NCBI GenBank assembly: GCA_023459275.1
Contig: JAEWVC010000053.1
Location: forward strand, 1 to 23,157
Origin: Bacillota bacterium
GTDB lineage: Bacteria; Bacillota; Clostridia; Christensenellales; Aristaeellaceae
Direction: 5' to 3'
DNA length: 23,157 nucleotides
The first letter of the stretch is position 1. Each line of letters opens with the position of its first letter. The notes under the pieces are model-generated. The model was not told the origin of the DNA. It searched no databases and saw nothing but the letters and a program-made list of their open reading frames with translations. The position numbers and the translations under genes are program-made. Of the stretch, positions 14,799 through 23,124 are shown piece after piece.

Positions 14799-15065
14799 TT
14801 GCCGAACATCAAGTCCGCCATCAAGCGCGTAAAGGTTAGTGAAAAGAAGAATCTGCGCAACCGGATGATCAAGACCGGGGTCAAGACCGCGGTGAAGAAA
14901 TTCCAGGTTGAGTTGGCTTCCAATCCCGGCGCCGCCAACGTGCAGTTGAGCGCAACCACCTCCGCCATCGACAAAGCGGCTGCCAAGGGCATTCTTAGCA
15001 AGAATGCGGCCAACAGGAAAAAAGCCCGTCTGGCCCGCAGCCTTCAAAAAGTCGCGGCGCAGTGA
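14799..15065 (+). CDS. rpsT: 30S ribosomal protein S20
   Basis: 88 residues, the standard length. S20 binds 16S rRNA early in small-subunit assembly. The sequence is unmistakable: PNIKSAIKRVKVSEKKNLRN, then IDKAAAKGILSKNAANRKKARLARSL. The start is TTG, six bases after AAGGAGGTGA; E. coli rpsT also starts at TTG (UUG), where it is part of autogenous translational control. Single gene with its own promoter and terminator. Confidence 0.97.
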   Translation: MPNIKSAIKRVKVSEKKNLRNRMIKTGVKTAVKKFQVELASNPGAANVQLSATTSAIDKAAAKGILSKNAANRKKARLARSLQKVAAQ

Positions 15066-15087
15066 ATTGCGGTATAAACGCAGCCCC

Positions 15088-15126
15088 AAGAACCCCTTTC
15101 CAAAGGAAGGCGGGTTCTTTATTTTT
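15088..15126 (+). terminator. Rho-independent terminator after rpsT
   Basis: AAGAACCC (15088-15095) pairs with GGGTTCTT (15112-15119), with a further CTTTCC/GGAAGG pairing above it, and TATTTTTG follows. It starts 22 bases after the rpsT stop. Confidence 0.85.
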
Positions 15127-15154
15127 GTTCTTTTTGAGGTGGCACCTTTTGCAG

Positions 15155-15218
15155 AAACAAAAGCCGCCGGCCTGATCATGCCTTCAACGTGCATGTTCCG
15201 GGCAGGCGGCTTTTGTTT
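15155..15218 (-). terminator. Long bidirectional terminator between rpsT and the giant surface-protein gene
   Basis: AAACAAAAGCCGCC (15155-15168) and GGCGGCTTTTGTTT (15205-15218) are exact reverse complements. The inner part also pairs (GCCTG...CAGGC; CATG...CATG). Either strand ends in TTTTGTTT, so it should stop both the minus-strand giant gene, whose stop lies nine bases away, and any read-through from rpsT. Confidence 0.8.
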
Positions 15219-15226
15219 CCATTATC

Positions 15227-18200
15227 CTATTCCCAATTCTGTTTGGGCGGGTCCACGATGGCGGCGGGCTTTTTTGCGCCTTCCTTGAGCACAAAGCCCA
15301 GGTCGCAGTTATAGTTGAACCCATCGCTTTCAACTGTCACATCCACGGTATAAGCCGTGCTTCCGTCATAGCCCGAAAGGCTGCTCACCAGCAGCGGGAA
15401 GTCCTCCCTGCGTTCCGTTGGCAGAAGCTCCGCATACATGGTTACCCGGAGGATGCCGGCAGCGGGGTACACGTTTTCAAACAGGTAATAGCCGTATGCG
15501 TCGGTCACCGTCTCCTGTACCTCGGCCCCATCCTGCACAAGGACAACGGTCAGACCGGGAATGCCTGGCTCTCCTGCATCCTGAAGGCCGTTTCCGTTCT
15601 CGTCCAGCCAGGCCATATCCCCCAGTCTGCCTGTCTTGACGCCGCCGATATCAAGGCCGGTTTGATCCTTGCCCATGAACAGGTGGAACGCTTCACCCAT
15701 TCCCCCTTGCGTATCGGCAATGACGCTGGTATCCTGGGCAAGCCTCGCATCGCCCGGCTTTACGAACAGATACCCGCCGGGCAGAACAGCGCCCAGAATA
15801 TAGTCTCCGGGCAGCAGTCCCTCAAAGCGGTACGACCCGTCCTCTCCCGTTGTTGCCGTGGAAAGAGGCGTATCCAGATCCGCGGCTTCATACAGCGCCA
15901 CCTGCGCGCCCCCAAGGGAAGCAATTTGGCCGCCCATATCGGCCCATACCCTGCCGGAAAGGAAGGCATATTGCCTGATGCCTGCCGTCACGTTAAAAAT
16001 CTCTTCACCTTCCCTAAGCAAAAATCCTTTCAAAGCAATGGCGCCGGGTTCAGCGTCCGCAAACAGGTTTTCCCCGGCGGCGGTATCCGCCGCCGCGCTG
16101 CGCTCGGGGAGCAGCACCCGGATATCATACGCCCCGGGCTGGATCACCGGTACAACCCAGACGCCGTTCTCCCCGGTGGGCACAGTGGCGGCAAGGCTGC
16201 CATCTCCGCTGTCCGTCACCTGAACGGTCAGCCCGGCCATGGACGCCTCCCCCGCGGTCATGCGCCCGTCGTTGTTCTCATCCAGCCAGACTGTCCCCCC
16301 CAGGGACGCGGGCAGCACGCCGCCCACCAGTCTGCCTTCCAGCCGCTGCCCCATGGCGATCTGCAAAGACACGTCGGCTTCTTTGGAAAGGACAGGCCCC
16401 GTCAGCGCATTCGCCGTCTGCTTGGTAAAAATCATGCCGCCCGGCAGGGAAACCGAAAGGGTATACGTCCCAGGGCGCAGGCCGGTGAGGGCAAAGATAC
16501 CGTCCGTGCCTGTAACCGCCTCGTACGCCGCCCCGTCCGGTCCGGCAAGCGCCAGGCGCACGGAGGACAGGGTGCCCTCCCCTTGCTCCCACAGGCCGCT
16601 GCCGTTGACATCATGGAAGGCCGTCCCCGTGATCCTGGCCAGCGCCACGGCCCCGCAAAGCGGCGCGGCCTTGGTTTCACCCATGGCAAGGCGGAAGGAT
16701 TCCCCCGCCGCCGCAAGCCCATCTCCCGAAATGCGGCTGCCGCTGGCCGTTACCTTTGCATAGACCGTATCATCAGGCAAAAGATAGACCAGTTTGTACT
16801 CTCCCGGCGTCAGCTCATCAAACAGGTAGATGCCGTCCGCGCCTGTAACAGTGCTTTGCACAGCCGTTCCGACGCCGTCCGTGAGCGTAACAGTCACGCC
16901 GGGGAATCCGCTCTCCCCCTGGGATTCCACTCCGTCGTCGTTTGCGTCCCCAAAGATCTGGCCTTTGATGCTGCCGGGTTTGATGAGGCCGGCGTGGATG
17001 CCGGACACCTGCTGGCCCATGGCCACCGTCACAGCCTCCGTGATGCCTTTGGAATCAAGCACGTGGCTTCTGCCTGTTCCCTGTCCTTGAACGGTGAACA
17101 TATAGCCCGCGGGCTTTTGAACGGCGAGGGTATAGGTCATGGGCATCAGGCCCTCAAAGGCGTACCGCCCGGAAGCATCCGTCACCGTGCTGCCGATCAC
17201 CGCTCCGCTCCCGTCATTCAAAGAAACGGTAACGCCTGCAAGCACTCCTTCGTTCTTGTCCATCAGGCCGTTGAAATTGGCATCCTCAAATACGCTGCCC
17301 GCCAGTGAACCGGGCATCACCGCGCCGACACCCATTTCCAGCCGGTCCCCTGCGGCAATGGAAAACGCCACGGCGTTCTCCCGGCTGGCAAGGCGCGGCC
17401 CAAACTGATTTGCATAGCTCCCGTCCTTCCCAGGCGCACGGCTGTACACGGCGCCCGTGGCGGGAAGGGCAGCCTTCAGGCGGTAATCCCCGGCCCGCAG
17501 GCTGTCGAAGCGGAAGGCCCCATCAGCCCCGGTAACCACAGTGCCAATGCTCCTGCTGTTGGCAGCCTTCAGAAGCTGCAGGGTTACGCTGGCAAGAGGC
17601 GTTTCGCCTTCGTCCCACCAGCCGTTGTAGTTGGCATCCAGATAGGCTTTGCCCTCCAGCACCGCACCCACTACAAAACCGATGTTTTCATTCTCTTCCT
17701 GTTCGCCCGAAGACAACACATAGTCCTTTTCCCCCGTCCGGGCCCCCTCCGCAGTCAGGATGGAGCGGCGGCTGCCACCGGTGGCGCTGTAGCCTGTAAA
17801 AGCCATGCCCTCCGGTCCTTCCACCTGAAGCGTATAACCGCCGGGGCGCACAGTGATATGATACAGCCCCGTGCCGTCCGTCACGTAGGCATAAACCTCA
17901 TTGGAGCGGGTATTGGCCATGGTCAGGCGGCAGCCGGCGAGGCCGGATTCCGCATCGCCCATGATACCGTCCCCGTCGCCGTCCAAAAAGACCCTGCCGC
18001 CGATGGATGCCGTTTTAAAGCCGCCCACGCCAAAGCCCAGGCTCTGCCCCTCATAGAGGGTGAAGGCCTCCGTAACACCCCGGCTGCTATCCGCGATAGG
18101 CACCGTGTTCCTGTCGAGCCCTTGGCCGGCGCCTTTTTCGGAAAGCCAATAGTTGTCGGGCAAGGTGAAGCGGATACGGTAGCTGCCGGGGGTCACGCCA

Positions 18201-21200
18201 TCGATGCGCACCGTGCCATCCCGGTTGGTTTCACCCGTATAAAGCGCATCTTCGCCGCCCTCCGCGGGAATAACCTCAACCAGTGTCCCCTCGATCGCCC
18301 GTTCGTAGATGCCCTGGATGCCGCTGTTGTCGCTGTCCCAGAAGGCGTTGGCATGTATGGAGGCCGAGGACACGGCCCCCAGATCCCTCACCAAGTTTGC
18401 GGCGCTCTCCAGCAGGAAGGGTTCGGAAAACGATGCATCCGCCGGCGCCTTGCCATCCGGGAGCGAAGCCTCCAGGCGGTAGCGCCCCGGCGCAAGTCCG
18501 GCAATGCTGTATCCGCCGTCTGCCCCGGTCCTTAAGGTTTGGACTTCGGTCCAAATTCCCTGTTCTTCCACGGAGAGGGTGATCTGCGCACCGGAAATGG
18601 GGGTTTCCTCCGGAGATTTTTCACCGTTTAGGTCGCTGTCTCCGAACACCGTGCCGGACAGGGAGGCCATCCGGACAAGCTCCGCTGCCACGGGAACCGT
18701 TTTCTGCCCGGAGAGCACCTCCACCTGCCGGGAGGCCGACGCCCCCTGCGTGCCCTGAGCCACGAGCCAGGCGCCGGCCTGATCGGAAAGCACATCCCCC
18801 GGCAAAAGGACCGTGGCCGTGTATACCCCGGGGATCAGATCCTCAAAGACGCACTCCCCGTTTTCGTCCAAAACGCCATTCTGGTCCTCCGGCCCGGCAA
18901 GCGTCACCGCGCTGCCAGCAGCCCCGCCCGGAAATTGGAGCAGCAATGCGCCCGTTTCCGTCACATCCGCAGAAAGCCGGGAATTTGTGCCGGCCTTTAC
19001 CTGCATTTCCAAAGAAACACTGCCCTTGCGCCAGGCCTGTTCACCCTCCCGCCGGAGGGCCAGCCCGCCTTGCACTTCCAGGATAAGATCATATGTACCG
19101 CTGAAAAGACCATCTTTGGCAAACAGTCCTTCTCCCATCTTTTCAAGCTGCGCAACCTGCGCGCCGTCCCGAAAAAGCGCCACGCCGCTGATGCCGGAGA
19201 TTTCCCCCATGAAGGTGACTTCCACCCCGCCAAAGCCCCGCACAGGCGCATCAAGCCGCGCCTCTCCGCCGTAAGAAAGCACTGTTTCGGGGAAAAGCGC
19301 CTTTCTGTCCTCTACGGAAGCGTAGCCGTCCAGCGGGTCAAAGCCCAAAACGGCGGCGGTATCGGCAGGCAGTTCCAGGGATACCTGATAGGCGCCCTGC
19401 GCCAGGCCGTCAAAGCGGTACTTCCCCTGCGCGTCCGTTTGCACAGCGGATATAGCCTTGCCGTCCCTAGCCAGCGTGACCGTGACCCCGGGGATGCCGG
19501 TTTCACTCAATGCTTCATACACCGTGCCAGACAGCGCGCACATGCGGGAAAAGCCAATCTGAACTTCGGTCTTTTTTGACAGGGCGTAGCTGCCTGCAAG
19601 ATACAGCCCGCCAGGCCCACGCTGCCCGGCAATCGCCGTATTCTCCGGCAGGGAGACATACAGATCTCCTGTTTCATCATCCGTCATGCCGGAAAATCCA
19701 AAAATCCCCTGTGTGTCCGTAACTGCATGATAGCCCACGGCTCCCCCGCGCCACAGCACCAGCCGGTCCGCCGCCCCCTGCTCGTCCCCCTCTTTGCTTC
19801 CGCTGCCGTTGGCGTCGTCAAACAATACCCCGGTGAGGGCCGCGGAATCAGCAAACGCATTCCCTTGGGCCGCCTGTCCCTCAAAGCCTGCCGAATCCGC
19901 CGTAAAGAAGGTATGGGCATAGGTGCCCGGCTGCGCAAGGGCAAAGTACAGGTCTGCCGCTGGAAAGGCCTGTGCCTCCGCCCCCCATACCGTAAGGCCC
20001 GCAGGGTTGTCCAGTGTGGCCGCAAGGCCTGTGCCGCTCAAGATCCAGGCCTCGCATTCCCCGCTCTCCCCGCCGAAGGAAGCCGCAACCTCCGCCGGCA
20101 GTTCCTGCCCCGCCTCCAATGCACCTTCAAAAGAGAGAAACAGCAGATCGCTTTCCGCTCCATGGCTGACCGCCGCAATGGGCGCATCAAACGAAGTCCC
20201 CGTAACCCGCCAGCCTTCCGGCAGCTTCACCGCCAGGCGGGGGTTTGCAACAGCGGCCCCCGATTCATTTTTGACCGTAAGGCGGAGACGCCCTCCGGCC
20301 GCAGCCGAAGCCCAAACGCTTAGAACGGTACGGCTGTCCCCTACCTTAGCCAACATGTTCAGGGGCTTATCTCCCCCGGCAGCTGTCACAAGGTTTCCGT
20401 CCCGGTCCGGATATTCGTACTGCCAGGCGGTTTTTACAGGGATGCCGGCATAGGCCACGCTGGCAACCGCCGCGCCGGGCGTACGCTTTTTAAGGCCTAC
20501 AGACAGGCGCACCTCCCCCATGCGGAAAGCCTCCGGCACCGTGGGCTGGCCATCCGCCGTGACGTATACGATCCTTACGGAAACGGCGTTCCGCCCGCTT
20601 ACATCCATCTCCTGCCCGGCGGCAAGCAGCGTCTCGTTTCCTATTTGATTCCCCTGTGCGTCAAGAATATAGACTTTGGCCTTTATCCCCGCCGTTCCCG
20701 GCGTGACGGCCAGCTTTTGCAGTTCCCTGCCAGCCTGGCTGGGCAGCGCGTTTTGGCTGCCATCCAGCAGCGTAAGCGGCCCCAAATCCAGCGTGAAGTT
20801 CTTCAGGGGCAGGGTGTTCCCCAGGCTGCCATCAAAGGAAATAAGGTACTCCGCCGTCTGGTCGGCCGCATACAGGTCGCCGGCAGGCGCCGTTTTCACA
20901 GAAAGGCCGGTGGAAAGGGCGCTTTGCGCGGGCACGGCAGCGTTGACAACCGGCACCAAGGACACGCTGTCCTCCGTCCCCAGGTAGGGTGCGATGGAAA
21001 AGGCCACATCGGCGGCGGGCACCGCCCCCTGCGGCGCGTAGGATTGGCGCAGCGTATACGAACCCTCCGGCAGCGTCGTCCGGGCGGTGTAGCGGCCTTC
21101 CGCATCCGTCTCAAAGGCGAGAACTGCTTGCCCCTGCGCATCCCTCACTTCAAAGGAAGCGCTCTTGTTTTGAACGGAGGGCGTATTCCCATCCGGCTGG

Positions 21201-21679
21201 GAGCTTATTTCAAGATCCGTCTCCACGCGGAAGAGGCCCTCCCTGGCATAGGCCACCACCTCCGCCCTGACGCTTCCCTCGCCGTTCCAGCCTATGGGGA
21301 CCGTTTCCTGGCAAACATACAGGGAAGGCATGGTGTCAGGAACAGGGCGCAGGGACAAGCCCTTCCCGGCGTCTTCCCGCGAGATATCCAAAATATCCCG
21401 CTGCCCGGCCTCCCGCTGTTCCGCGGTCAGGTTGGCTCCGATCTCCCCCAGCGCCGTATCCCCCGCCAGCACGGTAAACCGTCCGGAAAGCGGCACAGCC
21501 TGCCACTGTGCCAGGCTGTTCAGCCGGAGACCCTGAAAAGAAACGGTAAGCGCCACCGTATCGCTCTGGGAGGCGCCGGCCGACAAAACCGCCAAAAAGA
21601 CAACAAGGATCAAGCCGCCAAGCAGCGCGATCCTCCGGTTCCTGCGAAGTATGAAAGCCCTTCCTTGATTGCGGCGCAT
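15227..21679 (-). CDS. Giant modular surface protein with about a dozen SdrD-B/Cna-B-like domains
   Basis: 2150 residues from an ATG with GGAGG seven bases upstream. Residues about 17-35 are a hydrophobic signal or anchor helix after an Arg-rich start. Residues 40-610 hold less repetitive beta-rich regions, including a Cna-B-like piece near 170-215. From about 615 to 2075, modules of roughly 100-115 residues begin near 616, 717, 1008, 1108, 1226, 1341, 1458, 1570, 1682, 1792, 1906 and 2018, each with G-x-V-x-x-D-x-N-x-N/S-G...GE...G-V-T-V-x-L...DG-x-Y-x-F-x-x-L-x-P-G-x-Y; two weaker ones lie near 824 and 910. Ten keep an acidic DxNxNG-type loop such as DENGNGLQDAGE, which binds calcium in staphylococcal Sdr proteins. 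The end (DPPKQNWE) has no LPxTG, membrane helix or charged tail. Likely a long adhesin or surface fibre; the partner is unknown. Confidence 0.88.
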   Translation of the reverse strand: MRRNQGRAFILRRNRRIALLGGLILVVFLAVLSAGASQSDTVALTVSFQGLRLNSLAQWQAVPLSGRFTVLAGDTALGEIGANLTAEQREAGQRDILDISREDAGKGLSLRPVPDTMPSLYVCQETVPIGWNGEGSVRAEVVAYAREGLFRVETDLEISSQPDGNTPSVQNKSASFEVRDAQGQAVLAFETDAEGRYTARTTLPEGSYTLRQSYAPQGAVPAADVAFSIAPYLGTEDSVSLVPVVNAAVPAQSALSTGLSVKTAPAGDLYAADQTAEYLISFDGSLGNTLPLKNFTLDLGPLTLLDGSQNALPSQAGRELQKLAVTPGTAGIKAKVYILDAQGNQIGNETLLAAGQEMDVSGRNAVSVRIVYVTADGQPTVPEAFRMGEVRLSVGLKKRTPGAAVASVAYAGIPVKTAWQYEYPDRDGNLVTAAGGDKPLNMLAKVGDSRTVLSVWASAAAGGRLRLTVKNESGAAVANPRLAVKLPEGWRVTGTSFDAPIAAVSHGAESDLLFLSFEGALEAGQELPAEVAASFGGESGECEAWILSGTGLAATLDNPAGLTVWGAEAQAFPAADLYFALAQPGTYAHTFFTADSAGFEGQAAQGNAFADSAALTGVLFDDANGSGSKEGDEQGAADRLVLWRGGAVGYHAVTDTQGIFGFSGMTDDETGDLYVSLPENTAIAGQRGPGGLYLAGSYALSKKTEVQIGFSRMCALSGTVYEALSETGIPGVTVTLARDGKAISAVQTDAQGKYRFDGLAQGAYQVSLELPADTAAVLGFDPLDGYASVEDRKALFPETVLSYGGEARLDAPVRGFGGVEVTFMGEISGISGVALFRDGAQVAQLEKMGEGLFAKDGLFSGTYDLILEVQGGLALRREGEQAWRKGSVSLEMQVKAGTNSRLSADVTETGALLLQFPGGAAGSAVTLAGPEDQNGVLDENGECVFEDLIPGVYTATVLLPGDVLSDQAGAWLVAQGTQGASASRQVEVLSGQKTVPVAAELVRMASLSGTVFGDSDLNGEKSPEETPISGAQITLSVEEQGIWTEVQTLRTGADGGYSIAGLAPGRYRLEASLPDGKAPADASFSEPFLLESAANLVRDLGAVSSASIHANAFWDSDNSGIQGIYERAIEGTLVEVIPAEGGEDALYTGETNRDGTVRIDGVTPGSYRIRFTLPDNYWLSEKGAGQGLDRNTVPIADSSRGVTEAFTLYEGQSLGFGVGGFKTASIGGRVFLDGDGDGIMGDAESGLAGCRLTMANTRSNEVYAYVTDGTGLYHITVRPGGYTLQVEGPEGMAFTGYSATGGSRRSILTAEGARTGEKDYVLSSGEQEENENIGFVVGAVLEGKAYLDANYNGWWDEGETPLASVTLQLLKAANSRSIGTVVTGADGAFRFDSLRAGDYRLKAALPATGAVYSRAPGKDGSYANQFGPRLASRENAVAFSIAAGDRLEMGVGAVMPGSLAGSVFEDANFNGLMDKNEGVLAGVTVSLNDGSGAVIGSTVTDASGRYAFEGLMPMTYTLAVQKPAGYMFTVQGQGTGRSHVLDSKGITEAVTVAMGQQVSGIHAGLIKPGSIKGQIFGDANDDGVESQGESGFPGVTVTLTDGVGTAVQSTVTGADGIYLFDELTPGEYKLVYLLPDDTVYAKVTASGSRISGDGLAAAGESFRLAMGETKAAPLCGAVALARITGTAFHDVNGSGLWEQGEGTLSSVRLALAGPDGAAYEAVTGTDGIFALTGLRPGTYTLSVSLPGGMIFTKQTANALTGPVLSKEADVSLQIAMGQRLEGRLVGGVLPASLGGTVWLDENNDGRMTAGEASMAGLTVQVTDSGDGSLAATVPTGENGVWVVPVIQPGAYDIRVLLPERSAAADTAAGENLFADAEPGAIALKGFLLREGEEIFNVTAGIRQYAFLSGRVWADMGGQIASLGGAQVALYEAADLDTPLSTATTGEDGSYRFEGLLPGDYILGAVLPGGYLFVKPGDARLAQDTSVIADTQGGMGEAFHLFMGKDQTGLDIGGVKTGRLGDMAWLDENGNGLQDAGEPGIPGLTVVLVQDGAEVQETVTDAYGYYLFENVYPAAGILRVTMYAELLPTERREDFPLLVSSLSGYDGSTAYTVDVTVESDGFNYNCDLGFVLKEGAKKPAAIVDPPKQNWE

Positions 21680-21755
21680 AGCGTTCCTCCATCATAAGAA
21701 AAGCCTGCTGTAACAGGCAGAATGAAGCGCATCCGGGCATTCGGTCCCTGTATGT

Positions 21756-21784
21756 ATAGTAAAGCACCCCTATGCCTTTGTCAA
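21756..21784 (-). promoter_or_regulatory. Sigma-A promoter of the giant surface-protein gene
   Basis: On the minus strand TTGACA (21779-21784), a 17-base spacer and TACTAT (21756-21761). The leader of about 70 bases contains a small hairpin (GCCTG...CAGGC, 21703-21718) followed by TTTTCTT, which might weakly attenuate transcription. Confidence 0.8.
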
Positions 21785-21829
21785 CTAGTCCTCCGCCCCT
21801 GGATTTGTAAAAACACGGAAATGCCTGCG

Positions 21830-21866
21830 AAAAGGGGACGCGTCTTTTCAGGCGGCGTCCCCCTTT
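21830..21866 (-). terminator. Rho-independent terminator after the Cys-rich gene
   Basis: On the minus strand GGGGACGC (21855-21862) pairs with GCGTCCCC (21834-21841), extended by AAAG/CTTTT, and ends in TTTT (21830-21833). It separates the Cys-rich gene from the promoter of the giant gene. Confidence 0.65.
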
Positions 21867-21890
21867 CTGATGGAGCGTCATCTTATGCAT

Positions 21891-22556
21891 TCAACAGCAG
21901 CGGCAAGGATCCTTGCAGGGCTGCGGGTACAGGGGCAGGTCAGGGCAGGCAGGTTTGGGCGGCTTCGGGCAGAAAGGCACCCACTGGATCAAAAACAGCT
22001 CCAGCATCACTTCCAACTCCACATGGAAGCAAGTGTCCTGGGAACAAACCGGAGAACAGACAAGCCGCACGCAGGGGACGATGATCATGTTGTAGCGCCA
22101 GCACTCGGAAACGGGGCAGTTCAGATGGATGCACGCCTCCATCTCCACCACCGCAGGGCAGAAATACTCGCAGCCTGCGGAATCCCGCACACAGCAGGTG
22201 ACCGGGATGCATACATGCATCATCATCCGACCCTGGTTCGCGGCCCCAGGTTGCGGCTCCCACCAAGGCGCAGCGCCACTTTGCTGCACCGACAGGAGTT
22301 GGAAGGGAGGCCTGGCGCAATCCGGCAGGCCGCTTAAACATAGGGTGGTGCAAAGCCGCCGCTGCCATTCACGGCCGCTGCAAACGATTCTGGGAAGCAG
22401 CACGGAGGCCGGATGCGGCGCAGGCCGGCAGCCGTCCGCCGGGGGGCAGGGCGGAGGACAAGGCGGGGGGCAAGGATTCATCGGCGGGCAGGGAGGACTG
22501 CGGTCGGGCCGCTGCTGGGGCCTGCACGCAGAGCAGTTGCAAGAACGGTTACCCAT
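21891..22556 (-). CDS. Cysteine- and proline-rich protein of unknown function (coat-like)
   Basis: 221 residues. The frame extends to 22622, but the ATG at 22554-22556 has GGAGG seven bases upstream and is the better start. Thirty residues are Cys. The N-terminal 45 residues are low complexity (CNCSAC, then NPCPPPCPPPCPP). A conserved-looking core follows with LPRIVCSGREWQRRLC, CIPVTCCVRDSAGCEYFCPA and CWRYNMIIVPCVRLVCSPVC, then ELEVMLELFLIQWVPFC, and the tail is again Pro/Cys-rich ending CRCC. No signal peptide or membrane helix is visible. Spore-coat or other disulfide- or metal-crosslinked structural protein is an inference from composition; I do not recognise a named family. Confidence 0.75.
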   Translation of the reverse strand: MGNRSCNCSACRPQQRPDRSPPCPPMNPCPPPCPPPCPPADGCRPAPHPASVLLPRIVCSGREWQRRLCTTLCLSGLPDCARPPFQLLSVQQSGAAPWWEPQPGAANQGRMMMHVCIPVTCCVRDSAGCEYFCPAVVEMEACIHLNCPVSECWRYNMIIVPCVRLVCSPVCSQDTCFHVELEVMLELFLIQWVPFCPKPPKPACPDLPLYPQPCKDPCRCC

Positions 22557-22624
22557 GGTAAAACCTCCAGGGACTTTGCTGGTGGCAAAGCTGCATTTTC
22601 TGTGGAAGGGGTCTCGCTCCATTC

Positions 22625-22646
22625 TATGCCCATTTATAAAAACCGT
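22625..22646 (-). promoter_or_regulatory. Possible mother-cell sporulation promoter for the Cys-rich gene
   Basis: On the minus strand AC (22645-22646), 16 bases, then CATAGAATG (from 22628), which resembles sigma-K promoters (AC, about 16-17 bases, CATAnnnTA) without the final A. No good sigma-A pair is found upstream: TTGAAA and TATAAA are present but 22 bases apart. Confidence 0.25.
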
Positions 22647-22695
22647 TCAGCCTTTTGCACTTTCAAAAAATAAGCCGGCACTGCTCAAAAATGCC

Positions 22696-22724
22696 TTGAC
22701 AAGGCCTCGCCCCTTCGATATAAT
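22696..22724 (+). promoter_or_regulatory. Consensus sigma-A promoter of tRNA-Pro
   Basis: TTGACA (22696-22701), 17 bases, TATAAT (22719-22724): a perfect consensus pair, as expected for a stable RNA gene. The mature tRNA begins 46 bases after the -10 box. Confidence 0.92.
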
Positions 22725-22770
22725 ACCTTTTGTCGCCCGCGTCTGGTTCAAATGCGGGTTGCAGGAATGC

Positions 22771-22847
22771 CTGGGTGTGGCGCAGTTTGGTAGCGTGCTT
22801 GAATGGGGTTCAAGAGGCCGGAGGTTCAAATCCTCTCACCCAGACCA
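22771..22847 (+). tRNA. tRNA-Pro (anticodon GGG)
   Basis: 77 bases with encoded CCA. Acceptor arms CTGGGTG and CACCCAG pair over 7 bp; D-arm GCGC...GCGT; anticodon stem CTTGA/TCAAG around the loop ATGGGGT, so the anticodon is GGG reading CCC and CCU; T-arm GGAGG-TTCAAAT-CCTCT; discriminator A then CCA. Confidence 0.96.
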
Positions 22848-22852
22848 ACGCA

Positions 22853-22892
22853 AAAAAGTCCCGAATCTTCTAAGGTTCGGGACTTTTGTTTT
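22853..22892 (+). terminator. Rho-independent terminator after tRNA-Pro
   Basis: AAAAGTCCCGAA (22854-22865) pairs with TTCGGGACTTTT (22876-22887), followed by GTTTT. Confidence 0.9.
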
Positions 22893-22930
22893 GCTCAAAA
22901 AACAGCTCTGAAATTGCTCCAAAAATGCAT

Positions 22931-22952
22931 TTTGACATCCATTTGACATCCA
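22931..22952. repeat. Perfect 11-bp direct duplication containing TTGACA
   Basis: TTTGACATCCA occurs twice in direct succession (22931-22941, 22942-22952). The pair gives two TTGACA hexamers 11 bp apart, the spacing used by OmpR/PhoP-family response regulators, whose Bacillus Pho boxes are TTAACA-like hexamers with about 5-base gaps. One TTGACA may instead be a -35 box. Confidence 0.7.
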
Positions 22953-22972
22953 TAGAAAAAATCCAGCATAGT
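22943..22972 (+). promoter_or_regulatory. Possible promoter for the gene at the right edge
   Basis: The second TTGACA (22943-22948) is followed after 18 bases by CATAGT (22967-22972), a four-of-six -10 match. Transcription from here would carry the 11-bp repeat array in the 5' leader. Confidence 0.35.
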
Positions 22973-23043
22973 ATGCGCTAGGTGTTCGCTGGATGTACGC
23001 TCGGTATACGCTTGGTGTTCGTTTGATATACGCTTATGCGTAC
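22966..23043. repeat. Degenerate 11-bp tandem repeat array
   Basis: Seven consecutive units: GCATAGTATGC, GCTAGGTGTTC, GCTGGATGTAC, GCTCGGTATAC, GCTTGGTGTTC, GTTTGATATAC, and the 12-base GCTTATGCGTAC. The shared pattern is GCTnGgTrTwC. The period is one DNA helical turn, so bound proteins or bends would line up on one face. It lies in the leader of the next gene and downstream of the tRNA terminator. The remaining 23044-23110 is AT-rich with no further signal seen. Confidence 0.75.
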
Positions 23044-23124
23044 ACTTTACTTCTGAAAAGCTCCTAAAACAAAGGATTCTAAAAAAGATATAAATGAAAA
23101 TCAAAATAAAAGGAGGCATGTGTG

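Noticed and set aside
15662..17308. Plus-strand open frame of 548 codons inside the giant gene
   Set aside because: Antisense shadow of the SdrD-B modules; no start signal and no recognisable domain.
22129..22911. Plus-strand open frame of 260 codons covering the Cys-rich gene and tRNA-Pro
   Set aside because: It reads through a tRNA and a terminator, so it cannot be a real gene.
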